A stretch of 64,000 bases of DNA from Tillus elongatus (taxonomy: Eukaryota > Arthropoda > Insecta > Coleoptera > Cleridae). The notes below the pieces were generated by a model. That model did no database searches, had not been told where the DNA came from, and was given only the letters and a program-made list of their open reading frames with translations. The position numbers and the translations under genes are program-made. Location: contig OZ023263.1 in NCBI GenBank assembly GCA_964006375.1, positions 133,528,454 to 133,592,453 of the forward strand, in the 5' to 3' direction. Below are positions 13,360 through 22,700 of the stretch, piece after piece. The stretch's first letter is position 1, and the number at the start of each line of letters is the position of its first letter.

Positions 13360-14720
13360 ATTTTGTTGCTCCTTATAGTACAATTTAAATCTAAATCGTG
13401 AAACCAGAATTGCGTAGCTCCTTATGATATAGTTTAAACATTAATCATGAAACCAGAATTACGTAGCTCTTTATAATATAATTTAAATGTGAATTGTGAA
13501 ACCAGAAGTATTTAGCTTTTTATAATATAATTTAAATCTAAATCGTGAAACCAGAATTGCGTAGTTCCTTATGATATAGTTTAAATCTTTATCGTGAAAC
13601 TATGATTGCGTAGCTCTGTATAATATAATTTAAATTTGAATTGTGAAACCAGAAGTATTTAGCTTTTAATAATATAATTTAAGTCTAAATCGTGAAACCA
13701 GAATTACGTAGTTCCTTATGATATAGTTTAAATATTTATCGTGAAGCTATGATTGGGTAGCTCTGTATAATATAATTTAAATTTGAATTGTGAAACCAGA
13801 AGTATGTAGCTTTTTATAATATAATTTAAATCTAAATCGTGAAACCAGAATTATGTAGTTCCTTATGATATAGTTTAAATATTTATCGTGAAACTATGAT
13901 TGCGTAGCTCTGTATAATATAACTTAAAGTTGAATTGTGAAACCAGAAGTATGTAGCTTTTTATAATATAATTAAAATCTAAATCGTGAAACCTGAATTA
14001 CGTAGCCCCTCATAATATAATTTAATTCTGGATCATGAAACCAGAAGTGTGCAGCTTTTTATAATGCAATTTAAGTCTAAATCGTCAAACCAGAATTACG
14101 TAGCTCTTTATAATTTAATGTTGAATTGTTAAACCATAAGTATGTAACTTTTTATAATATAATTTAAATCTAAATCGTGAAACCAGAATTATGTAGCCCC
14201 TCATAATACAATTTAAATCTGAATCATGAAACCAGAAGTATGTAGCTTTGCCTAATTTAAATCTGAATGGTCAAACCAGAACTATGTAGTTCTTTATAAC
14301 ATAATGCTAAATTTGAATCATGAAACCAGAAACATGTACTACATTTATACTATGATTGAAATCTGAATCGTGAAGCCAGAATTATGTAGTTCATTATAAT
14401 ATAACTTAAATCTGAACCATGAAAACATAAGTATCTAGCTCTTTATAATATAATTTAAATTCGAATAGTGAAATCAGTAACATGTGGCTCTTTATAGCAT
14501 AATACTAAATTTGAATCGCCAAACCAGAAACCTGCAGTTCGTTATAAAATAATTTTGAATCTGAAATTTGAAGACAAAAAGTCCCTAGCTCTATATGAGA
14601 TAATTTTAACCTGAAACTTGAAATTGGAAGTAACTAGCTCTACATAATGTAACTTTTAACCTGAAACTTACAATTGAAAGTATGTAATTCCATTTTTGTG
14701 TAAATATTGAAAATGAAACT
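13360..14720. repeat. 49 bp satellite with a trimeric higher-order unit
   Basis: Units are built on aatataatttaaat and cgtgaaaccagaa at ~49 base spacing. From about 13,515 to 13,960 three unit types (ends reading agaattgcg, atgattgcg, agaagtat) recur in order, giving a ~147 base super-unit three times. Towards 14.7 kb copies decay. Confidence 0.85.
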
Positions 14721-14906
14721 TGAAGTCAAAACAATGTGGCACCATTTTAATGCACTTTGAAACTGAAACTTGAAGTTCTCATTGTTTTGTATGTAACCGG
14801 ATGAAATTATTTTGTACCTGAAACAGACATCTTGGCTCCCCTTTGTGTATTAAACTGAAACTTGAAATGTGAGTGTATGTGGTGTGCACTGGACGGTTCG
14901 GAAAAG

Positions 14907-14918
14907 AAAGGAAAGGGA
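14907..14918. repeat. 12 bp direct repeat, left copy
   Basis: AAAGGAAAGGGA immediately precedes the first 307 bp unit and recurs at 16,719-16,730 right after the last. It has the form of a target-site duplication. Confidence 0.75.
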
Positions 14919-15110
14919 CTAAGTGAGTGGTGAACGTGTCGCCACCTAGTTCGGAACCAAGTACTATGTTGTCACGCCCGCTCCAAATAACACAGAGTAT
15001 TAAAAATAGAGACGGTATACAACTAACTAACAATTTAAAAAATTGTTAGCCCTGGCCCATTTCTACCCCAATATAGGGACAAAGTATGTAAGACTAGATG
15101 CATTCTCGCA

Positions 15111-15173
15111 ACAATTAGAACCGTAGACCGGTTTCGCTCTCATTAGAGCTCTTCAGTACGGCATACTAATTGT
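15111..15173 (-). ncRNA. Type I hammerhead ribozyme, copy 1
   Basis: Minus strand. Same sequence and folding as copy 4 (16,019-16,081), where the structure is described. Confidence 0.85.
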
Positions 15174-15417
15174 AGCAAAAATGCACCAAAAATAACACGG
15201 CTATCGTATAGCCAGTCTTAAAACACTAAGTGAGTGGTGAACGTGTCGCCACCTAGTTCGGAACCAAGTACTATGTTGTCACGCCCGCTCCAAATAACAC
15301 AGAGTATTAAAAATAGAGACGGTATACAACTAACTAACAATTTAAAAAATTGTTAGCCCTGGCCCATTTCTACCCCAATATAGGGACAAAGTATGTAAGA
15401 CTAGATGCATTCTCGCA

Positions 15418-15480
15418 ACAATTAGAACCGTAGACCGGTTTCGCTCTCATTAGAGCTCTTCAGTACGGCATACTAATTGT
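15418..15480 (-). ncRNA. Type I hammerhead ribozyme, copy 2
   Basis: Exactly 307 bases after copy 1, same strand, identical core. Confidence 0.85.
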
Positions 15481-15724
15481 AGCAAAAATGCACCAAAAAT
15501 AACACGGCTATCGTATAGCCAGTCTTAAAACACTAAGTGAGTGGTGAACGTGTCGCCACCTAGTTCGGAACCAAGTACTGTGTTGTCACGCCCGCTCCAA
15601 ATAACACAGAGTATTAAAAATAGAGACGGTATACAACTAACTAACAATTTAAAAAATTGTTAGCCCTGGCCCATTTCTACCCCAATATAGGGACAAAGTA
15701 TGTAAGACTAGATGCATTCTCGCA

Positions 15725-15787
15725 ACAATTAGAACCGTAGACCGGTTTCGCTCTCATTAGAGCTCTTCAGTACGGCATACTAATTGT
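15725..15787 (-). ncRNA. Type I hammerhead ribozyme, copy 3
   Basis: Exactly 307 bases after copy 2, same strand, identical core. Confidence 0.85.
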
Positions 15788-16018
15788 AGCAAAAATGCAC
15801 CAAAAATAACACGGCTATCGTATAGCCAGTCTTAAAACACTAAGTGAGTGGTGAACGTGTCGCCACCTAGTTCGGAACCAAGTACTATGTTGCCACGCCC
15901 GGAGCGGGCGTGACAACATAGTACTTGGTTCCGAACTAGGTGCCGACACGTTCACCACTCACTTAGTGTTTTAAGACTGGCTATACGATAGCCGTGTTAT
16001 TTTTGGTGCATTTTTGCT

Positions 16019-16081
16019 ACAATTAGTATGCCGTACTGAAGAGCTCTAATGAGAGCGAAACCGGTCTACGGTTCTAATTGT
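16019..16081 (+). ncRNA. Type I hammerhead ribozyme, copy 4
   Basis: In order: ACAATTAG and CCGTA (5' side of helix I, separated by a small internal loop), CTGAAGA core, GCTCT-AATG-AGAGC (helix II), GAA, ACC-GGT (helix III), cleavage triplet GTC ending at 16,066, then TACGG and CTAATTGT (3' side of helix I). All invariant core positions (CUGANGA, GAA, A15.1-U16.1 and C17) are present, and helix I pairs fully at both ends. Helix III has three pairs and no loop, but ACCGGT is self-complementary, so neighbouring ribozymes could pair as dimers, as known for newt satellite and Penelope-type hammerheads. Confidence 0.88.
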
Positions 16082-16325
16082 TGCGAGAATGCATCTAGTC
16101 TTACATACTTTGTCCCTATATTGGGGTAGAAATGGGCCAGGGCTAACAATTTTTTAAATTGTTAGTTAGTTGTATACCGTCTCTATTTTTAATACTCTGT
16201 GTTATTTGGAGCGGGCGTGACAACATAGTACTTGGTTCCGAACTAGGTGGCGACACGTTCACCACTCACTTAGTGTTTTAAGACTGGCTATACGATAGCC
16301 GTGTTATTTTTGGTGCATTTTTGCT

Positions 16326-16388
16326 ACAATTAGTATGCCGTACTGAAGAGCTCTAATGAGAGCGAAACCGGTCTACGGTTCTAATTGT
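16326..16388 (+). ncRNA. Type I hammerhead ribozyme, copy 5
   Basis: 307 bases after copy 4, identical core and stems. Confidence 0.85.
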
Positions 16389-16632
16389 TGCGAGAATGCA
16401 TCTAGTCTTACATACTTTGTCCCTATATTGGGGTAGAAATGGGCCAGGGCTAACAATTTTTTAAATTGTTAGTTAGTTGTATACCGTCTCTATTTTTAAT
16501 ACTCTGTGTTATTTGGAGCGGGCGTGACAACATAGTACTTGGTTCCGAACTAGGTGGCGACACGTTCACCACTCACTTAGTGTTTTAAGACTGGCTATAC
16601 GATAGCCGTGTTATTTTTGGTGCATTTTTGCT

Positions 16633-16695
16633 ACAATTAGTATGCCGTACTGAAGAGCTCTAATGAGAGCGAAACCGGTCTACGGTTCTAATTGT
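16633..16695 (+). ncRNA. Type I hammerhead ribozyme, copy 6
   Basis: 307 bases after copy 5, identical. The unit breaks off 23 bases later. Confidence 0.85.
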
Positions 16696-16718
16696 TGCGA
16701 GAATGCATCTAGTCTTAA

Positions 16719-16730
16719 AAAGGAAAGGGA
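16719..16730. repeat. 12 bp direct repeat, right copy
   Basis: AAAGGAAAGGGA, matching 14,907-14,918. Confidence 0.75.
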
Positions 16731-17967
16731 TATTAAGTAAATGAAGTACTTCCCCGGTGTTCTGACAAATTTATGTAATTATTCTCTTGATGTTTAGAAT
16801 GACATTCAGGTGAAGTCTCGCTCCATGAAGTGCCAATTTCCGAAATAAAAGACCTGAGATGTCAGGCCAGCCCTGAAAGCTTCGCGATATATATAAATTC
16901 GGCATGAGTGCTGTGAGAGGACAACCTGAAGGTCAGTAGTTAGTTTAAAGCCTTGCGATATACGTCATAATGTTGGGTGAAGTAATAGTAGGTTTGTTTT
17001 CGTTTCCGCTTAGTCAGTAAACAGTAATCTGGCCTAAATGACAATGATACCTTTCCATTGCGTCTCGTACAGCCTACAGGTCATAAACAAGATAATTTGC
17101 AAGCGGTATTTGGGAGAACCTTCTACTTCTTGACATGCCAAACCTCCGAAAATCAAGGACCTTCAATTGAGGCTATAGTCCAAGAAGGGCTCGTGAAAAC
17201 CTTAACTATGGCACAATGGTTGTGGAAAAGGCAACCCAAATGAGCAATGCGTCATTTCCTAGTGATCAATAACCATATGAGAGACGTAGAGGAAAATGTC
17301 GGTAAGCCTCAAATATATGCCTGGGTGTGGTTTCCTGTTCTGCGGTGTTGCTCAACCAGTACCACAGTAATAAAGCAAAGACAAACCAAAACTGAAATAC
17401 GAACCATGAAACCAGAAAAATCTAAACAATGAATATTGAAATGAAAATATCCATCTTTTATTCTACGCCACTGTGGAGACTGAGAGTGACATCGGGGATC
17501 TCGATACACACCAAGTCATACCCTCCAAGCGATCCAAATTCTTTATGCTAGTGCACTCCCCATATGTTTGAGATTAACCCCAGCCGTGTGATTTTTCGTA
17601 GCGAAAGGTGCCTAGATGTCTGTGCCTTCTTGTCCGTTTCACTGTATTGGTCAAATTAGAAACATTGTCAAATAAATTAAGTGTTTACGAATTATAGCGT
17701 TTCTCTCACAATGTTCCAACTCATAGCCTGAACAAACACAACCTGGTCCTAGCCCTAGATTTTCACGCCTTAATATTTATCCTGGTAGCCCAGAAAATTA
17801 GTTATTCTTAGTAAGCAAATGTGGAGGCCTTTAAAGTAAGGTAAGTGAGCACATTTCAAGTCACCCGTAGTAATTTAATGTAGTCAGGGATTTAATTGCA
17901 TAAAATTTAACATTGCAAACCAGACTTATATGACTTTTTCTTTAAAATACAAAGTGTTTAAATTAAG
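16731..17967. other. No gene seen
   Basis: Unique-looking sequence between the retrozyme array and the Polinton-like element. Two 61-codon ORFs (17,058 and 17,247) have no recognisable feature. Confidence 0.6.
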
Positions 17968-19850
17968 AGTAGATAGTGCGACACCTGGGACCATCCCCTC
18001 CACTTTTTTTCTGCGCATGCGCGATGACGTCATGCGCATGCGCTGACCTGTGACAGTTGACAGCTGACCTGTCAGTTTTGACAGGTGTCAATGTCACTGA
18101 CCTGACAGCTGTCAACGTCAGCTGTCAGCTGACCTGTCAGTTTTGACAGGTGTCAATGTCACCTCACCTGACAGCTGTCAACGTCAGCTGTCACCTGACC
18201 TGTCAGTGTTGACAGATGTCAAATGTCACCTAACCTGTCATATGTCACATCTGTCAAACGCGTTCCAAGATGGCTGACCTGTAATAGACAGCTGCAACCC
18301 CTGGTTCTCTATGAAACTGACCTGAGATGACGTCACAAGCGTTCCAAGATGTCTGACCTGTGTGTCCATAGATATCTACAAGTCAGGTTAGGTATTAACT
18401 GTCTTATGTCTGACCTGTGATGACGTCACAAGCGTTCCAAGATGTCTGACCTGTGTGTCCATAGATATCTACAAGTCAGGTCTCCATGTGTGTGTGTTTG
18501 TCGAATACCAGCTGTCTGATTGTTTATTGAGGTTATGTTCACACACGTGTTGATTACCATTCATCTGTTTGTTTATTAAGGTTATGTTTGTATTTGTTTA
18601 TTAAGGTTATGTATGTATTTGTTTATTAAGGTTATGTTCGCACACGTGTTGATTACCAATCATCTGTTTGTTTATTAAGGTTATGTTTGTATTTGTTTAT
18701 TAAGGACAGCTGTCTGTTGTTTATTGTGTGTGGTAAGGTGTATTGAAGTTTGTTAGGGTATTTCGTTTTTGGCGGGAAATTTGAATTTATTTGAAAATTA
18801 CTGTCTGTTGTGTCCAGAGATCTGACTCATCGAGCTAGAGAACATTCTATTTGTAAAGTTGTAGAGTGGGAGAATATTCCCTAGCTCGAGGGGAGACATC
18901 TGTTGGACACAGTCATTCGGTTTAGCACACACATACATATATTAGGAAGATATATTGAGCGGGTAATTTGAAATTTAATTTTAATTTGAAATATGATTTT
19001 TGAAAGAAAAGCATTCGCCTGAAATTAGATTTGAATTAGATTCGAACCTCAACCATACAGCTTACTAAGATATGCAAACGTCCCTAAACCGATCATGCTA
19101 TTCAGACATACGATGAAAGTTTGTTCGCAGTGGTATATATAAAACAAAAACCTGTTACATAAAACGAGTTTATCAGGCTGAAGAGTGTGTGTGTGTGGGC
19201 AGGGGTGGTATCTCTATTACATTCCAATTTGAATATATAATAGGTACGGTAATTTTTAAAAACAATTGTATATTTATATATTATAGTAAAAGATATTTTA
19301 TAGTAAAAGATATTTAAAGACGTTCCAATTTACATATCTAATATCAAATTCTAAAAACAAAAACGTTTGAAGCAAACTATCAATAACAAAACGTATTTAC
19401 ATCTAGATATGTTAATGAATTTGTTTAATGGGGTAATAAAACTGAAGACCGGGTTTTATGGAGGTTTGTTTATGTTAGTGTTTTATATCACAGTGAATCC
19501 AAACAATATTATATAGGGAGTGATCAAAAAAAACACAAGTAACAAAACTCAATTTAAAACATCAAACTAAACTTTGATATACGAGGATTGTTTGATAAGT
19601 ATTGTTTGTATGCAAACATAAATAATATAATAGTATACTTACATACAGCAAGAGACGTCATACATGTTTCACGGTTTAACACACACACTGACGTCTGTTG
19701 AGGTCTTGAATGGGGGTCGTTATAGAAATAACACAGACAGACAATTGATTGCCCAACAAGTATCATATAGAACCTTGCCTGAGCTTGTACAGCTGTTTAA
19801 CAAACACGTCATGACAGCTCGAAGTCTTTGCTTAGACTGACAGACAGAAA
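17968..19850. repeat. Left terminal inverted repeat of copy A
   Basis: The outer ~750 bases match the right end almost collinearly. It contains direct repeats of a tgacctgtcag...tgacaggtgtca phrase, a duplicated ~90 base block (ending tctacaagtcaggt at about 18,393 and 18,481) and several gtttattaaggttatg copies. Inner blocks at about 19,020-19,100, 19,600-19,690 and 19,790-19,845 also match the right end, so the repeat extends to ~1.9 kb with gaps. Confidence 0.85.
18011..18043. promoter_or_regulatory. NRF1-CRE-NRF1 palindrome in the left terminus
   Basis: TGCGCATGCGC, then TGACGTCA, then TGCGCATGCGC within 33 bases. These match the NRF1 (insect Ewg) and CREB/ATF consensus sites. Further TGACGTCA copies are at about 18,329 and 18,421. 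The block is mirrored in the right terminus (27,960-27,992). Confidence 0.6.
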
Positions 19851-19962
19851 GGGGTTAATAAAAATGCAACAAAATAAAAATAAAACAACTGTTTTACATA
19901 CAATAAAAATTTATTAGGATTAATTAAGTTGTACATATTGATACATAAATGACATACTATTA

Positions 19963-21168
19963 TTACATAATGGCTCTAACGATGCCCGTTAGAGGTTTAT
20001 ATTCCATTACACTGTCATGAATAACCAAACAATAAACACGAGTATTTTTTGGGAAGTTGGCGTGACTCATAAACTCCACCTTAATGTCCACCGTTGAAGA
20101 CTTGATTGACTCGTTCTGGTGCTGACAGTCAATCACAAATAGAGCTCTGTCTTTAAACTCGTCATAATTCAAGATAGGCTCCGACATGTTTTTATAACAG
20201 AAGCTTTTTTGAAAATCTGTATACATGTTATAGGCTTCTGCATATTTCGATTTCTCAAAATCCATATTCATAGATTCATAAGGGTAGCATTCTGAATTTA
20301 GAAACACTCTGAGGTCCAACATACCAATGTTATCGAAATAGTCTGACCTCTTCTTCACGTTGTCCTTACGATCTGTTTGAAATGCTATAATCACATATCG
20401 AGGTCTTTCCAAGTTGGTTGCAGTTTTAACAGCCCACACATCTCTGTTGATATCTCTGAGTGCTGGTAACTCATATATGTCCCATTTGCGGTATGCGAGA
20501 AATATAGAGGTGTCTTTGGCTATTTTATCCATCAGTTCCAATTTCATTTTATCATTGGGAAATACATGTTTTACCTTTAAAAACATATTGGTTACGGTAA
20601 TTTTTGCTCGTGCCGTACCTGTGCTGTAATAGCCGTTGGAATCGTTTCGACTTCTTGTAAAGCGGAAAGTATGTTTGCCACAGAGAACTCCTTCGAAATG
20701 ATGAAAGAAACTGAAGAGGAACCAAACAGGTATGAGCATGTGAAACTTGTTATCATTTAAGGTGATGTGCTCCGACGACACATTCAGACCGGCGTTGCTA
20801 AGAGATTGGGCTTCATTCTTACTGAAGGATAGCAGACTTTTGATGATTGTTGTGGTGTATGGGTCTCGCACTCGTTCCACTTCCTTGTTATTTAACTCAT
20901 AGGTCATTGATTCAAACAGAGCTGCTCCTCCATTATTTGACAGATAACAAGCACCAGTGGCATTTTGGACTGCTACAGGTTCCAGAGCACCTTCGATTAT
21001 TAGAGCTGACTCGGCCAGACATACGAACGCATCTTGTTGGTTGATGGCTATTTCAATTTCATCGCTGTTACCAAACGATTTAGTTGGTGAATAGTAAGAG
21101 CGCAGCTCTTCTCGATCGATGCCATCATCAAACACGGGTTCTTTGAATATTTCTAGTTTTGACGACAT
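19963..21168 (-). CDS. Major capsid protein candidate, copy A
   Basis: The 401-residue protein is read from an ATG at 21,168 (MSSKLEIF). The frame is open 31 codons further upstream, but the start used here gives exactly the same length as copy B, and a TATAAAAG lies between the upstream penton stop and this ATG. The N-terminal segment SFGNSDEIEIAINQQD resembles a motif shared by capsid-type proteins of insect Polintons. Repeated beta-rich stretches fit a jelly-roll capsid fold, but the double jelly roll cannot be confirmed by eye. It would form the virion shell. It follows the penton gene, and an AATAAA lies about 50 bases after the stop. The ORF is intact and collinear with copy B. Confidence 0.75.
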   Translation of the reverse strand: MSSKLEIFKEPVFDDGIDREELRSYYSPTKSFGNSDEIEIAINQQDAFVCLAESALIIEGALEPVAVQNATGACYLSNNGGAALFESMTYELNNKEVERVRDPYTTTIIKSLLSFSKNEAQSLSNAGLNVSSEHITLNDNKFHMLIPVWFLFSFFHHFEGVLCGKHTFRFTRSRNDSNGYYSTGTARAKITVTNMFLKVKHVFPNDKMKLELMDKIAKDTSIFLAYRKWDIYELPALRDINRDVWAVKTATNLERPRYVIIAFQTDRKDNVKKRSDYFDNIGMLDLRVFLNSECYPYESMNMDFEKSKYAEAYNMYTDFQKSFCYKNMSEPILNYDEFKDRALFVIDCQHQNESIKSSTVDIKVEFMSHANFPKNTRVYCLVIHDSVMEYKPLTGIVRAIM

Positions 21169-21264
21169 GATAACCCAGGCTTTGCAGGAACTCAATATTA
21201 TCGGGACGAAGCGTACCCTTTGACGTGTCTGACTCAACTGAATTTGTTGTGGTAGATGCACTTG

Positions 21265-21272
21265 CTTTTATA
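21265..21272 (-). promoter_or_regulatory. TATA box before the major capsid gene, copy A
   Basis: TATAAAAG on the minus strand, about 100 bases before the capsid ATG. The same octamer in the same context is at 62,434-62,441 in copy B. Confidence 0.55.
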
Positions 21273-21290
21273 TCCTTAAAGACCAACATA

Positions 21291-22001
21291 CTAAGCAACT
21301 TTTATAAGTTTCAAGCGAACAGACACCTCTTCACCTTGAAAGTTGACAGGAACTGAATCTTGGTCGACGATGTCGATGCTTGTATTGGAAATCTCTTGCT
21401 TGTTCACCGGCAAGTAAATTAAATTTTTAGGTTCTATGTCGATTGCGTAGCCAGGATCAACCATCGGAGCAAACTCATACAGCGTATGTGAGGGTTGTCC
21501 GTTATAATAGGAACCAGACACAATATTGGTTTCGATGCGAATCTGTCTAACATCCACTATTTCAACAGGTAAATCAGATTCATAAAAGGTGTCCGGCTGA
21601 AGAACTTGTTTTGAAAAGCCCAACATTCGCCCAATCGAACCATCAAATTCAAAACTGACATTTGTATAACACTTTAGTCTACATTTGATGGTGTTCGGAT
21701 TAGGTCTCAGAATCAGAGCCTGTTGCTTTTGTTCGTGTGTTGCTGTAGCACCAACAAGTTCATTTTGAAGTAACTCTTCCAAGTGTGTTATTTCATAAGC
21801 ACCGGTGGGTATCGTGATGGTTCGCCAACCGGTTCCTTCTTTTACATGAAATTTGTTTTTACCTTCATAGATGTTGGGTACGTTGTTGTAGGTGTGAAAG
21901 CCTATCAAGGCAACAGCATAATTACCATCCAAAACAATTGGTGGATGGTAGTCTGACGACAGATGGGAGCTGCGGTCTTTCAACACGAAGGTGTGCGCCA
22001 T
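21291..22001 (-). CDS. Penton-like minor capsid protein, copy A
   Basis: 236 residues from ATG at 22,001 (MAHTFVLKD). An upstream in-frame extension overlaps the preceding gene and is not conserved. Recognisable stretches are YAVALIGFHTYNN (about 29-41), TIPTGAYEITHLEELLQ (about 61-77) and a C-terminal IYLPVNKQEIS...IDIVDQDS block. This pattern is shared by penton-type single jelly-roll proteins of insect Polintons. It would form the capsid vertices. It sits between the minor capsid and major capsid genes, as in copy B, to which it aligns end to end. The ORF is intact. Confidence 0.7.
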   Translation of the reverse strand: MAHTFVLKDRSSHLSSDYHPPIVLDGNYAVALIGFHTYNNVPNIYEGKNKFHVKEGTGWRTITIPTGAYEITHLEELLQNELVGATATHEQKQQALILRPNPNTIKCRLKCYTNVSFEFDGSIGRMLGFSKQVLQPDTFYESDLPVEIVDVRQIRIETNIVSGSYYNGQPSHTLYEFAPMVDPGYAIDIEPKNLIYLPVNKQEISNTSIDIVDQDSVPVNFQGEEVSVRLKLIKVA

Positions 22002-22033
22002 GACTGATACACACAGGCTACTGTTTGAGGCTT

Positions 22034-22543
22034 TTATTGCAATGGTTTTTGCAAATACAACCCATAACCGGAGCGCTGTTTCTTGAGATACATGCCTTTG
22101 CCCAGTCTCTTGCATTTTGGCTTAAATTTCAAGCCACTCCCTCTCCTACCCATCGCGATGGCTTCCATTGTTTTGTTGTGCCGTTCTTTCTCCTCCAGTT
22201 TCTGTTTCGCAGACTTGGCATCGTTCACGGCTTTGGCAATACCTGCAGCACCACCACCCAGAGCTCCTAGTGCTGACAGCCCACCAAATATCAGAGGCAA
22301 CAGCGGAAGGAAGCCTCCGCTTTTAGGTATTGGAATAACTCGAGGTTTCTGCACATTCTTACGTCCACCAATGTTTCTAACGATTGTATGAGCTATATCA
22401 AATACGGCGTTCGCTGTTGGAATAAGGTTTCTATCTAATATAACTTCCTCAATCAGACTTAGTATGTTTTTAAAGGGAACCTTCTTCTTTGGCTTCGAGT
22501 TGATTACATAAAACCCCTCATCAAGTTTTCTGTTAACTTTCAT
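22034..22543 (-). CDS. Minor capsid protein, C-terminal part only (PLA2 domain deleted), copy A
   Basis: 169 residues from the first in-frame ATG. It contains a basic segment (KPKKKVPFKN), a conserved IPKSGGFLPLLPLIFGGL stretch that is hydrophobic and Gly/Ala-rich, and a charged coiled-coil-like end before a Lys-rich tail. In copy B the same protein carries an N-terminal phospholipase A2 domain. Here the original start (ATG at 22,627) is kept for about eight codons, then the frame breaks and almost the whole PLA2 region is missing. The remaining ORF could still make a short form from the internal ATG, like a VP2. The role in membrane penetration or core packing is inferred. Confidence 0.65.
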   Translation of the reverse strand: MKVNRKLDEGFYVINSKPKKKVPFKNILSLIEEVILDRNLIPTANAVFDIAHTIVRNIGGRKNVQKPRVIPIPKSGGFLPLLPLIFGGLSALGALGGGAAGIAKAVNDAKSAKQKLEEKERHNKTMEAIAMGRRGSGLKFKPKCKRLGKGMYLKKQRSGYGLYLQKPLQ

Positions 22544-22700
22544 GGTGTTTGTAACGCCCCCGCAACGTTTCAGCAAAACCTGTATCTGTCTTTGTTAATA
22601 ACAACCCTCACTCTGTGACACCAACATGCATACTGACTGGGTGTCTCACTTGCATTCATATATATACACACCCAAAAAATATAGTTAAGTTTAAGTTAAG

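Larger units (their letters stand above)
14919..16718. mobile_element. Retrozyme-like palindromic array of 307 bp units with hammerhead ribozymes
   Basis: The left arm has three complete units in one orientation (starts at 14,919, 15,226 and 15,533; period 307) plus 60 bases. The orientation flips near 15,899. The right arm has 66 bases, two complete units (15,967-16,580) and a 137-base partial unit. Units are nearly identical, so the array is young. There is no ORF. Each full unit carries one hammerhead ribozyme, so a tandem transcript could self-cleave into 307-nt monomers. This matches animal retrozymes, which are non-coding tandem elements of a few hundred bases thought to use Penelope-like enzymes. 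A 12 bp direct repeat bounds it. Hammerhead-bearing satellite DNA is the alternative reading. Confidence 0.8.

Noticed and set aside
21169..21261. N-terminal 31-codon extension of the major capsid ORF (also 62,445-62,537)
   Set aside because: It starts only a few bases after the TATA box, and this stretch is less conserved than the protein.
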